This document shows positions 1 through 5,977 of a DNA stretch of 11,108 bases, piece by piece. This DNA is from RGIG2041 sp045532715. GTDB lineage: Bacteria; Bacillota; Clostridia; UBA1381; UMGS1253. Both the position numbers and the translations under genes were made by a program. Positions within the stretch are counted from its first letter, which is position 1. The number at the start of each line of letters is the position of its first letter. The notes beneath the pieces were generated by a model. That model searched no databases, was not told the DNA's origin, and worked only from the letters and a program-made list of their open reading frames with translations. The stretch is from positions 1-11,108 of the forward strand of contig JAZSGM010000176.1 of NCBI GenBank assembly GCA_045532715.1, in the 5' to 3' direction.

Positions 1-369
1 AAAGCTATTAGAAGACAATTTGATTTATCACATGAGGATATTACATATAGGGATTTTCAGGAATTATCACGTGAACAATTAAAAGTATTATTCAATTATT
101 TAATAGATCATATAACTATAAATGAAATGGAAATATTTGATAATAGAAAAATTATTTTAGTTGTTAGTATTCATTTAAAATTAGATGGTTATGCACCTAA
201 ACAAACACTTGAATATTTAAAAAATATAAGATATACAGATTCAGAAAAAACAAAAGGCAAGTCATTAAAAAATGACTTGCCAAATGTTGGCGGAGAAGGA
301 GGGATTCGAACCCTCGCGCCGGTTTCCCGACCTACACCCTTAGCAGGGGCGCCTCTTCGGCCTACTTGA
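1..369 (+). CDS. 3' end of an AT-rich gene, possibly a large serine recombinase C-terminus
   Basis: The gene is open from the first base in frame 1 with no start inside the window, so only its C-terminal part is present. The first ~80 residues look like a genuine charged, Lys/Ile/Leu-rich protein, including LFNYLIDHITI and LDGYAPKQTLEYLK. This resembles the coiled and beta tail after the zinc ribbon of large serine recombinases, but it is a weak recollection, not a motif-level match. G+C is far below the rest of the window, which suggests a transferred or mobile origin. The frame has no stop of its own: it runs through the tRNA terminator (243-281) and antisense across tRNA-Ser to TGA at 367-369. 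Its last ~30 residues (GGEGGIRTLAPVSRP...) are simply antisense tRNA-Ser translated. Coding is likely up to about 240-255; the functional C-terminus is uncertain. Confidence 0.35.
   Translation, partial: KAIRRQFDLSHEDITYRDFQELSREQLKVLFNYLIDHITINEMEIFDNRKIILVVSIHLKLDGYAPKQTLEYLKNIRYTDSEKTKGKSLKNDLPNVGGEGGIRTLAPVSRPTPLAGAPLRPT
243..281 (-). terminator. Intrinsic terminator of the tRNA-Ser transcript
   Basis: A perfect 11-bp stem (256-266 with 271-281) closes an AAAA loop. On the minus strand it is followed by a T-rich tail (TTTTGTTTTTTC, 255 down to 244). It lies seven bases beyond the CCA end of the first tRNA. There is no T-run on the plus-strand side, so it serves the minus-strand tRNA transcript only. 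Confidence 0.85.
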
Positions 370-379
370 GTACTTCTCC
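288..379 (-). tRNA. tRNA-Ser (anticodon GCU)
   Basis: The reverse complement folds as a class II tRNA. The acceptor stem GGAGAAG pairs with CTTCTCC, and the D arm contains AGTAGGC. The anticodon stem CGCCC/GGGTG surrounds the loop CTGCTAA, giving anticodon GCT at 342-344. A long variable arm typical of serine tRNAs follows, then the T arm GAGGG-TTCGAAT-CCCTC, discriminator G and an encoded CCA. It decodes AGC/AGU. It is the promoter-distal gene of a two-tRNA unit, 30 bp after tRNA-Ser(UGA), and is followed by an intrinsic terminator. Confidence 0.97.
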
Positions 380-409
380 AAACCGAATTATGAAAAATAT
401 AAAAAAATG

Positions 410-496
410 TGGCGGAGAGGAAGAGATTCGAACTCTTGGTACTTGCGTATCACTGGTTTTCAAGACCAGCTCCTTAAACCACTCGGACACCTCTCC
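410..496 (-). tRNA. tRNA-Ser (anticodon UGA)
   Basis: The reverse complement is a class II tRNA. The acceptor stem GGAGAGG pairs with CCTCTCC. The anticodon stem CTGGT/ACCAG holds the loop CTTGAAA, giving anticodon TGA (460-462). A long variable arm and the T arm AAGAG-TTCGAAT-CTCTT follow, then discriminator G and an encoded CCA. It reads UCN codons, mainly UCA. It is the first gene of the unit and shares its promoter and terminator with the downstream tRNA-Ser(GCU). Confidence 0.97.
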
Positions 497-539
497 AGAT
501 ATACGCAGCCGGAGTCACTCTTTCGCAACCGCAGAAATT

Positions 540-568
540 AGTTTAGCATATTTTACCCACATTGTCAA
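540..568 (-). promoter_or_regulatory. Sigma-A promoter of the tRNA-Ser pair
   Basis: On the minus strand a consensus -35 TTGACA (563-568) is followed after 17 bp by the -10 TAAACT (540-545). The start would lie about 35-40 bases upstream of the first tRNA, leaving a short leader for processing. Confidence 0.8.
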
Positions 569-626
569 GCAAAAATGCAAAAAAGTGCAAAATTAAAACT
601 TTGTCGGATTATGCGATGAAAAGAAC

Positions 627-655
627 TGGACAGAAGCTGTCGAATATGGTAAAAT
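627..655 (+). promoter_or_regulatory. Sigma-A promoter of the structured RNA / small ORF cassette
   Basis: -35 TGGACA (627-632), a 17-bp spacer and -10 TAAAAT (650-655). The predicted transcription start, about 661-663, coincides with the first base of the long hairpin at 661-753, which supports both calls. It diverges from the tRNA promoter at 540-568. Confidence 0.65.
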
Positions 656-660
656 TATTG

Positions 661-803
661 TGCGACACAGATGGATATCATGTCAACACGACTTGCGTTC
701 GGTAAAAACGCAGGTCTGTTTTCCTATTCGTGTTGATGTGGATCTGTGTCGCAGCAGTCAGACCTCGTTTTTCATGCGTGGCCTGACGGCTGCGCATTTT
801 TTT
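661..803 (+). ncRNA. Candidate structured RNA: small RNA or cis-acting leader
   Basis: Hand folding gives one long hairpin. A 12-bp outer stem (661-672 with 742-753, perfect) is followed by a 5-base bulge (673-677). A 14-bp stem follows (678-691 with 728-741, of which 9 bp is perfect and the rest mixes Watson-Crick and G-U pairs), then a 13-base bulge (715-727). An 8-bp apical stem (692-699 with 707-714) carries a 7-base loop. A second element follows: GTCAGACC (757-764) can pair, with one mismatch, with GGCCTGAC (780-787), and this would break the terminator hairpin at 774-797. The RNA would either end near 803 as a ~140-nt small RNA or read through into the small ORF at 818. It resembles no riboswitch, T-box, 6S or SRP RNA I know. 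The structure is visible in sequence; the function is inferred. Confidence 0.5.
774..803 (+). terminator. Intrinsic terminator upstream of the small ORF (possible attenuator)
   Basis: A 10-bp stem including two G-U wobbles (774-783 with 788-797) has a TGAC loop and is followed by seven T residues (797-803). Its 5' arm is also the partner of an upstream segment (757-764), so the two folds exclude each other. Only 14 bases separate the T-run from the next start codon. Confidence 0.7.
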
Positions 804-817
804 ATTGGGAGGAACGC

Positions 818-928
818 ATGATGGACGAAAAAGCCTACTTTGAAATCTTCAACAAAATCACAGACATAATTGAAGAATTAAAGCAACTGCAAATCCAAAT
901 GGAAGAAAGCTACATTTCGAAGCCGTAA
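818..928 (+). CDS. Small 36-residue hypothetical protein
   Basis: The ORF begins with two consecutive ATG codons (818 and 821) behind a strong GGGAGGA ribosome binding site (807-813). Spacing from GGAGG is 5 or 8 bases, so the second ATG may be the true start. The product is 36 residues, acidic and helix-prone: a central FNKITDIIEELKQLQIQMEE segment has the hydrophobic spacing of a short amphipathic helix or coiled coil. There is no signal peptide, membrane segment or cysteine. The same frame extends upstream to a GTG at 746, but that would cross the hairpin and terminator and is not credible. A terminator follows at 936-968. I recognise no family. It may be a regulated microprotein expressed by readthrough of the upstream terminator, or a chance ORF, although the RBS argues against chance. 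Confidence 0.5.
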   Translation: MMDEKAYFEIFNKITDIIEELKQLQIQMEESYISKP

Positions 929-935
929 CAAGTAC

Positions 936-968
936 AAAAGCTCCTGAAGGCACGCCTTCGGGAGCTTT
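936..968. terminator. Bidirectional terminator between the small ORF and potD
   Basis: AAAAGCTCC...GGAGCTTTT flanks an inner AGGC/GCCT stem, forming a long near-perfect hairpin (936-968) with an ACG loop. It has four T residues on either strand and sits between convergent reading frames ending at 928 (plus) and 978 (minus). Confidence 0.75.
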
Positions 969-977
969 TCATATGCT

Positions 978-2021
978 TTATTTTGCTTTAATCTCATTCC
1001 ACGCCTCGACATACGGTGTGTTCTCGCTGGTGAATTCCTCACAGCGTGCCATCACCTCGTCGCTCGGGTACAGACACGGATTGTCAATAATCTCCTCCGG
1101 CAGCTGCGCCTTTGCCGCCTGGTTAGTGGTGGCATAGCCGCTGGCAATGGCATTTGCCGCCGCAACATCGGCGCGCAGCATAAAGTTAATAAATGCTTCC
1201 GCCTCTGCCTGATGGGTAGAGTTTTTCGGAATGACAAACGAATCCACCGCAAGGTTGCTGCCCTCGTTCGGAATAACAAACCTGAGGTTTTCCGGCTGCT
1301 CATCCACGGCACCGATGCCCTCGCCCGGGTAAACCATCGACATAGCTGCTGTGCCGCTCATGACCTTCTCGGTCAGCTCGTCCGTACCGTAGGCAAGCAC
1401 ATTTTCCTTCTGTGCAATGAGCAGGTTCTTTGCCTCCTCAATATGCGCCGGATCAGTATCGTTCATCGAGTAGCCGAGCATTTTCAGCGTCAGACCGATG
1501 GTGTCGCGCATAGAATCCAGCATACATACCTTACCGGCATACTTTGCATCAAACAAAGCGCTCCAGCTGTCGATTTCTGCGTCACCGGTTTCGTCGGTAT
1601 TGTACAAAATACCCACCAGACCTGCAAGATACGGCACGGAATACTTTCCTTCCGGATCATAGCTCGGGTTCAGATAACGCGGGTCCACATTGGTTAAATT
1701 CGGGATATTTTCAAAATGAATCGGCGCGAGCATATCCTCGGCAATCATTTGCTTAATCATATAATCCGACGGCACAATCACATCGTAGGACGCATCACCG
1801 GCATTTTTCACCTTGGCATACATACTCTCGTTATCGTTAAAGGTGGTGTAATCCACGCGAATGCCTGTTTCCTCTTCAAACAGGTCAATCATGTCCTCGT
1901 CAATATACTCACCCCAATTGTAGACGCGAATCGTGGTTTTATCCTCGCCGCAGCCGGAAAACATACCCAGCACAAGTACAAGTGACAAAAGAACAGTTAA
2001 AGCTTTTGCAATTTTTTTCAT
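978..2021 (-). CDS. potD: Polyamine-type ABC transporter substrate-binding lipoprotein
   Basis: The product is a 347-residue extracytoplasmic solute-binding protein that should deliver its ligand (spermidine or putrescine by family) to the PotBC permease. The ATG at 2021 is chosen because a GGGAGG site sits 8 bases upstream; longer versions would start upstream of the mapped promoter. Residues 1-23 are a lipoprotein signal ending FSGC, with the lipidated cysteine at 24. PotD hallmarks follow: YNWGEYI at 34-40, MYAK at 67-70, YDVIVPSDY at 79-87, KYSVPY at 126-131 and LYPSDEV at 317-323. Against my memory of E. coli PotD, pocket residues Trp229 and Trp255 appear to be Tyr231 and Ala258, while the ligand-carboxylate Asp257 is kept as Asp260. 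The family is certain; the exact ligand is less so. It is the last gene of the pot cluster, 239 bp after potC, with its own promoter. Confidence 0.92.
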   Translation of the reverse strand: MKKIAKALTVLLSLVLVLGMFSGCGEDKTTIRVYNWGEYIDEDMIDLFEEETGIRVDYTTFNDNESMYAKVKNAGDASYDVIVPSDYMIKQMIAEDMLAPIHFENIPNLTNVDPRYLNPSYDPEGKYSVPYLAGLVGILYNTDETGDAEIDSWSALFDAKYAGKVCMLDSMRDTIGLTLKMLGYSMNDTDPAHIEEAKNLLIAQKENVLAYGTDELTEKVMSGTAAMSMVYPGEGIGAVDEQPENLRFVIPNEGSNLAVDSFVIPKNSTHQAEAEAFINFMLRADVAAANAIASGYATTNQAAKAQLPEEIIDNPCLYPSDEVMARCEEFTSENTPYVEAWNEIKAK

Positions 2022-2082
2022 ATCCATTTCCTCCCTTTTCAGCTTCACCGTACTCTGCGATAAGCACGAGCATACAATCAAC

Positions 2083-2111
2083 AGTATAACACAAGCTTCA
2101 AATCTTTTCAA
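2083..2111 (-). promoter_or_regulatory. Sigma-A promoter of potD
   Basis: The minus strand carries -35 TTGAAA (2106-2111), a 17-bp spacer and -10 TATACT (2083-2088). This allows potD to be made separately from, or in excess over, the membrane and ATPase subunits, as is common for binding proteins. It also argues against any start for potD upstream of about 2076. Confidence 0.75.
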
Positions 2112-2132
2112 CTACTGCGAGATATTTTCGGT

Positions 2133-2174
2133 AGTTTGCATTGCCTCAAGCCGAATTTGCGCAGAATGCAAACT
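2133..2174. repeat. Inverted repeat upstream of the potD promoter (candidate operator)
   Basis: A perfect 10-bp inverted repeat, AGTTTGCATT (2133-2142) and AATGCAAACT (2165-2174), has a 22-base centre and lies just upstream of the potD -35 box. A nested TTTGC/GCAAA pair sits in its right half. It contains CGCAGAATGC (2160-2169), which recurs in the palindrome at the potA start region. There is no T-run, so a terminator is unlikely. The regulatory role is inferred. Confidence 0.45.
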
Positions 2175-2260
2175 TAGAACAGAGCCCTGCCCTGCCGTTC
2201 CCGCAGTTGCGATAGGGGTTCCTGCAAAAAAAGACCGGCATCCGTAAGGGACACAGCTAT

Positions 2261-3028
2261 TTATTTTTCACGCTTTGTGCTTCGTTTATTGACAATGACC
2301 AGCAGGGTAAAGATAACCGCAAACATCAAGGTCGAAAGCGCATTGATGGACGGGTCGTACTTTTTGCTGACTGCATTGTAGATATAAATCGAAAGATTTT
2401 CCGTACGCGAGGTAAAGAAGCTGATGACGAAATCGTCAATCGACAGCGTTACGGCAAACAGAAAACCGGTGATGATGCCGGGCAGAATCTCCGGCAGAAT
2501 AATTTTGCGGTACGCATATGCCGGACTTGCACCCAGGTCCAGCGCCGCCTCGTACATATTTTTATTGAGCTGGCCCAATTTGGGCAGCACGGAAATAATC
2601 ACGTACGGGATGTTAAAGGTAATGTGCGAGAGCAGAAGCGATGTTCTGCCGAGCGGGATGCCGACAAACACATACAATAGCATCAGCGCAATACCGGTCA
2701 CAATATCCGGATTGAGCACCGGCAAATTGGTCACCGCCATAACCGCACCCTTCGTGCGCTTGCCCATATTGTGAATACCAATGGCAGCGAGCGTACCGAT
2801 TACGGTTGCAATCACGGCAGAAACAAGCGCGATGTAGAGCGTTGTCTGCAGCGCACCGAGCATCTGCTCATTTTCAAAGAGCTTTTCATACCACTTAAGC
2901 GTAAAGCCCTTCCACTGCGCCGTACGGAATTTCGAATCGTTGAACGAATACACCGCCAAAACGACAATCGGCGCATACATAAAAATGAAAATCAGGGAGA
3001 CGTAGATTTTTTTCAGCGTTTTGCTCAT
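2261..3028 (-). CDS. potC: Polyamine-type ABC transporter permease PotC
   Basis: This 255-residue inner-membrane permease is one half of the PotBC translocation pore. Hydrophobic segments lie near residues 9-28, 62-84, 99-122, 130-148, 185-206 and 230-247, consistent with six transmembrane helices. The EAA loop that docks onto the ATPase reads EAALDLGAS...LPG at about 160-184. The N-terminus MSKTLKKIYVSLIFIFMYAP is typical of PotC. The ATG at 3028 is chosen because it overlaps the potB stop (ATGA, 3025-3028) and has a G-rich site upstream. A longer version to 3133 would lie wholly in potB. The overlap implies translational coupling. After potC comes a 239-bp gap before potD. Confidence 0.93.
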   Translation of the reverse strand: MSKTLKKIYVSLIFIFMYAPIVVLAVYSFNDSKFRTAQWKGFTLKWYEKLFENEQMLGALQTTLYIALVSAVIATVIGTLAAIGIHNMGKRTKGAVMAVTNLPVLNPDIVTGIALMLLYVFVGIPLGRTSLLLSHITFNIPYVIISVLPKLGQLNKNMYEAALDLGASPAYAYRKIILPEILPGIITGFLFAVTLSIDDFVISFFTSRTENLSIYIYNAVSKKYDPSINALSTLMFAVIFTLLVIVNKRSTKREK

Positions 3029-3855
3029 AAAAGACCGCCCCCTTCGTTCTCCTTCTCGTATTTCGAGGAGATAAACATCGTAATCAGAATCAGCACCATC
3101 AAAATCAGCGACATTGTGGAGCCGTAGTTCCAATTGTCAGCGCGCAGGAACTGATTTTCAATCACGTTACCCATCAGCTGGATTTTGCGTCCGCTTAAAA
3201 TATCGGAAATCGCAAAGGTCGTTACCGCCGGCATAAATACCATCGAAATGCCGGAAAACACACCCGGCAGGGACAGCGGAAACGTCACCTTAAAAAACAC
3301 GCGCGTCGGCGGTGCGCCCAAATCCTGTGCCGCTTCAATGAGCGAGCGATCCATCTTCACAAGCACCGAATGAATCGGCAGAATCATAAACGGCAGGAAG
3401 TTATACACCATACCGAAGATGATGGAGTGCGTACCGTACAAAAACTCGTACGGTCCGAGTCCGATGAAACCGAGCAGCGTATTGAAGATGCCCTTGGTGT
3501 CGAGCAAAATCAGCCACGCGTAGGTACGCAGCAGCAAATTCATCCACATCGGAATCACCAGCAAAAGCACCAGCAGCCCCTTGTTTTTAAACAGGTTGCC
3601 CGCAAGGTAATAGGCAACCGGATAGCCTAAAAGCAAACAAACCACCGTTGCAACCGCCGCCATCCACACAGAGCGCCACAGCGCCTGCAGGTAAATCTCA
3701 CTTGTAAAAAAGTGTTTAAAATTCTCCAGGGAAAACACCATTGTGCCGTCCGCCTGCTCGACGGTAAAGCCGTAGTAAGCCACAAGCAGAAGCGGTACAA
3801 CGATAAACAGCACTGCCCACACAAGATACGGATAGGCAGCAAGCGTTTTACGCAT
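3025..3855 (-). CDS. potB: Polyamine-type ABC transporter permease PotB
   Basis: This 276-residue membrane permease is the partner of PotC. Hydrophobic segments lie near residues 8-28, 62-85, 93-118, 143-163, 195-217 and 246-263. The cytoplasmic EAA motif is EAAQDLGAPPTRVFFKVTFP...LPG at about 174-198. LLLRTYAW near 107-114 is a common PotB feature. Its ATG lies two bases after the potA stop (TAAGTATG), with a GGAGGGA ribosome binding site inside the potA end (3861-3867). Its TGA overlaps the potC ATG. The spacing indicates one potABC transcription unit with coupled translation. The length is normal for the family and no defects are visible. Confidence 0.93.
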   Translation of the reverse strand: MRKTLAAYPYLVWAVLFIVVPLLLVAYYGFTVEQADGTMVFSLENFKHFFTSEIYLQALWRSVWMAAVATVVCLLLGYPVAYYLAGNLFKNKGLLVLLLVIPMWMNLLLRTYAWLILLDTKGIFNTLLGFIGLGPYEFLYGTHSIIFGMVYNFLPFMILPIHSVLVKMDRSLIEAAQDLGAPPTRVFFKVTFPLSLPGVFSGISMVFMPAVTTFAISDILSGRKIQLMGNVIENQFLRADNWNYGSTMSLILMVLILITMFISSKYEKENEGGGLL

Positions 3856-3857
3856 AC

Positions 3858-4895
3858 TTATCCCTCCTTGTGCATGATATGAATATCAAACGGAACCACA
3901 GACAGACCGACGGTTTTGCCCACCTCGGACGCCAGCGTCGACTGCACCAGAAAATCAAAGCCTGCCGCTTCGATCACCATTTCATAGTGCACGCCCTTGA
4001 AGATACAGGACTTGACAACGCCGCTTAACAGACCGTCTGCCTCAGAAACCACCTTCACGTCCTCCGGACGGATAACCACATCCACCGGTTCATCCTTGGC
4101 AAAGCCGGTGTCCACACATTCAAACTTCCTTCCGCAGAAGGACACAAGCTTGTCTTCGTGCATCACACCGTCAATAATATTCGATTCACCGATAAAATCG
4201 GCAACAAAAGCGCACTGCGGCTCGTTATAGATATCCTGCGGCGTACCGTTTTGCAGGATATTGCCGTCCTTCATAACGATAATCGTATCCGACATCGTCA
4301 GCGCTTCCTCCTGGTCATGCGTTACGTAAATAAACGTAATGCCCAGGGATTTTTGTATATTTTTAAGCTCAATCTGCATTTCCTTTCTGAGCTTCAAGTC
4401 GAGCGCGCCGAGCGGCTCGTCCAAAAGGTGCACCTTCGGCTCGTTGACAAGCGCACGTGCAATGGCAACGCGCTGCTGCTGACCGCCGGAAAGGGAGTCA
4501 ATGTCACGCTTCTCATACCCCGGCAGGTTAATCAGCCTGAGCATACGTGTCACTTTTTCGCGAATTTCGCTCTCCTTCATTTTCTTTAAATGCAGACCGA
4601 ATGCAATGTTATCAAAAACATTCATATGCGGAAAAAGAGCGTACTTCTGAAACACGGTATTGAGGCTGCGCTTATACGGCGGCAGGACCGTAATATCCGT
4701 GTCGTTATAATACACTCTTCCTGATGAAGGCATCTCAAAGCCGCCGATGATGCGAAGCGTCGTCGTCTTACCGCAGCCGGACGGACCGAGCAGCGTCACA
4801 AAAGAGCTGCTGTCAATTGAGAGGCTCAGATTATTCAATACTTCCGTACTTCCGAAATTCTTGGATACGTTCTCAAGACGTATAATCTTAGACAT
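3858..4895 (-). CDS. potA: Polyamine-type ABC transporter ATP-binding protein
   Basis: This 345-residue cytoplasmic ATPase powers the PotBC permease. All ABC motifs are intact: Walker A GPSGCGKT at 37-44, Q-loop Gln83, signature LSGGQQQR at 135-142, Walker B VHLLDE at 155-160 with catalytic Glu160, the D-loop that follows, and switch His193 in VTHDQEEA. Residues from about 240 form the C-terminal regulatory TOBE-like domain typical of PotA/MalK-class subunits, ending normally. The ATG at 4895 follows a GGGGATTG site. It is the first gene of the cluster, with a strong promoter (4992-5019) and a palindrome just downstream of the expected start. CysA- or PotG-type relatives share these motifs; the potB/C/D neighbours decide the name. 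Confidence 0.94.
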   Translation of the reverse strand: MSKIIRLENVSKNFGSTEVLNNLSLSIDSSSFVTLLGPSGCGKTTTLRIIGGFEMPSSGRVYYNDTDITVLPPYKRSLNTVFQKYALFPHMNVFDNIAFGLHLKKMKESEIREKVTRMLRLINLPGYEKRDIDSLSGGQQQRVAIARALVNEPKVHLLDEPLGALDLKLRKEMQIELKNIQKSLGITFIYVTHDQEEALTMSDTIIVMKDGNILQNGTPQDIYNEPQCAFVADFIGESNIIDGVMHEDKLVSFCGRKFECVDTGFAKDEPVDVVIRPEDVKVVSEADGLLSGVVKSCIFKGVHYEMVIEAAGFDFLVQSTLASEVGKTVGLSVVPFDIHIMHKEG

Positions 4896-4965
4896 TTATC
4901 AATCCCCTGTCTTACTGCCTGCATGGCGTTTATCATTAACCATTTTTTCGCAAGCTGTATATTCA

Positions 4966-4982
4966 CGCATTCGCAGAATGCG
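4966..4982. promoter_or_regulatory. Palindrome at the potA transcription start (candidate operator)
   Basis: CGCATTC-GCA-GAATGCG is a perfect 7-bp inverted repeat with a 3-base centre. It begins 9 bp beyond the -10 box, so it would cover roughly +3 to +20, a typical repressor position. It could also form a small hairpin at the 5' end of the mRNA. CGCAGAATGC is shared with the inverted repeat upstream of potD. Confidence 0.5.
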
Positions 4983-4991
4983 ACAAATATC

Positions 4992-5019
4992 ATTATACAA
5001 CTTTTTTTTAAAAAGTCAA
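4992..5019 (-). promoter_or_regulatory. Sigma-A promoter of potABC
   Basis: The minus strand carries -35 TTGACT (5014-5019), a 16-bp A/T-rich spacer and a perfect -10 TATAAT (4992-4997). The leader to the potA ATG is about 90 bases. Confidence 0.85.
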
Positions 5020-5138
5020 TGGATTTTCCATTTTTAATCACGCACTTTCTTTGCAGGTTCCTGAACGCTTTTTGTTGCTTGTCCGTGCGCATTTACCTTA
5101 TTTACATTCTTTATATTATTTACATTATTACGATGTGG

Positions 5139-5248
5139 TCGCTTGTTGGTTGCTTGTTGGTTGCTTGTTGGCCGTTTTTTTCTGTGTGCCCTTCCGAAAG
5201 CCCCGATTTGCAAGGGTTACAGACGAATGCTTGCTGGTCGCTTGTTGG
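5139..5248. repeat. 11-bp tandem repeat in the potA-ung spacer
   Basis: The unit TTGCTTGTTGG occurs in three contiguous copies (5139-5149 as TCGCTTGTTGG, 5150-5160, 5161-5171). Two more contiguous, slightly diverged copies lie at 5227-5237 (ATGCTTGCTGG) and 5238-5248 (TCGCTTGTTGG). The 394-bp gene-free stretch 4896-5289 also holds the potA promoter and palindrome, the ung terminator, and an AT-rich patch (5095-5131) with repeated TTTACATT words. I see no convincing gene in it. Confidence 0.75.
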
Positions 5249-5250
5249 CA

Positions 5251-5284
5251 TAAAGAAAGCCGGATGTTCTTACGAACCTCCGGC
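5251..5284 (-). terminator. Intrinsic terminator after ung
   Basis: An 11-bp stem with one mismatch (5259-5269 with 5274-5284) has a 4-base loop. On the minus strand it is followed by TTTCTTTA (5258 down to 5251). It lies 5 bases after the ung stop codon and closes the foldase-ung transcript. Confidence 0.8.
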
Positions 5285-5289
5285 AACGG

Positions 5290-5967
5290 TTACCCTAAAT
5301 TTTCGATTTGCCAATCAATCGGCGCAAGTCCGCTCTGCGCTAAAATCGCATTCGCTTTGGAAAAATGCCTGCAGCCGAAAAAGCCGCGACTTGCCGAAAG
5401 CGGCGAAGGATGCGGTGCTTCCAGCACGGTGTGCAGCGGATTGGTCACCAGCGCCGCCTTCGAGCGCGCATTGGCACCCCACAAAAGGAACACCACCGGG
5501 GACTGCTTTTCATTCAGATGCGCGATGATACGGTCGGTTAAAATCTCCCAGCCGATTTTCTGATGCGAATTCGGACTCGCCTGCCGCACGGTCAGGGACG
5601 TGTTTAACAAAAGCACGCCCTGCATTGCCCACTTTTCCAGAAAGCCGTTGTCCGGAATGTAGCAGCCGAGATCGGTTTTTAATTCCTTATACATATTCAG
5701 AAGCGACGGCGGTATGGCAATGCCGCGCTGTACGGAAAATGCAAGCCCGTGCGCCTGCCCCGGCCCGTGGTAGGGGTCCTGCCCCAGAATCACAACCTTG
5801 GTATCCGCATAAGCCGTCAGCTTCAGCGCGTTAAAAATGGAGTACATATCCGGATACACCGTATGCGTCGCGTACTCCTGCTTCAAAAACGCGCGCAGCT
5901 TCAGATAATATTCCTTTACAAATTCTCCGTCTAAAATCCGGTCCCAATCGTTGCCGATCTGTACCAT
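5290..5967 (-). CDS. ung: Uracil-DNA glycosylase, family 1
   Basis: The enzyme removes uracil from DNA to start base-excision repair in the cytoplasm. The 225-residue product has the normal family length. The water-activating motif GQDPYHGPGQAHGLAFSV starts at 62, with catalytic Asp64. The uracil-binding LLLNTSLTV has Asn at 122. The leucine-insertion loop HPSPLSASRGFFGCRHFSKAN has the second catalytic residue His186. The ATG at 5967 follows a GAGGTGGG site. Longer versions to 6108 lie inside the upstream gene. It begins 10 bp after the foldase stop, so the two genes are almost certainly co-transcribed, and a terminator follows immediately. All key residues are present. Confidence 0.96.
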   Translation of the reverse strand: MVQIGNDWDRILDGEFVKEYYLKLRAFLKQEYATHTVYPDMYSIFNALKLTAYADTKVVILGQDPYHGPGQAHGLAFSVQRGIAIPPSLLNMYKELKTDLGCYIPDNGFLEKWAMQGVLLLNTSLTVRQASPNSHQKIGWEILTDRIIAHLNEKQSPVVFLLWGANARSKAALVTNPLHTVLEAPHPSPLSASRGFFGCRHFSKANAILAQSGLAPIDWQIENLG

Positions 5968-5977
5968 TTTGCCCACC

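Noticed and set aside
366..596. 76-residue plus-strand ORF over the tRNA region
   Set aside because: It is antisense tRNA-Ser(UGA) translated plus the tRNA promoter; IRTLGT-type peptides are a well-known artefact of tRNA-Ser.
746..817. Upstream extension of the small ORF to a GTG at 746 (60 residues)
   Set aside because: It overlaps the 3' strand of the long hairpin and the intrinsic terminator and has no RBS; the ATGs at 818/821 have a strong one.
2022..2111. N-terminal extension of PotD to residue M at 2111
   Set aside because: It would start upstream of the predicted transcription start (~2076) and precede the real lipoprotein signal.
2220..2260. Possible terminator after potC (short hairpin before a run of seven T's on the minus strand)
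   Set aside because: The best stem I can find is only 3 bp (CGG/CCG), too weak to call.
5139..5248. CRISPR array
   Set aside because: The 11-bp units are contiguous, with no spacers of regular size and no cas genes.
4923..5563. Plus-strand ORFs of 201 and 170 residues in the potA-ung spacer
   Set aside because: They cross the potA promoter, the tandem repeat, the ung terminator and antisense ung; there is no RBS and the composition is low-complexity Leu/Cys/Trp.
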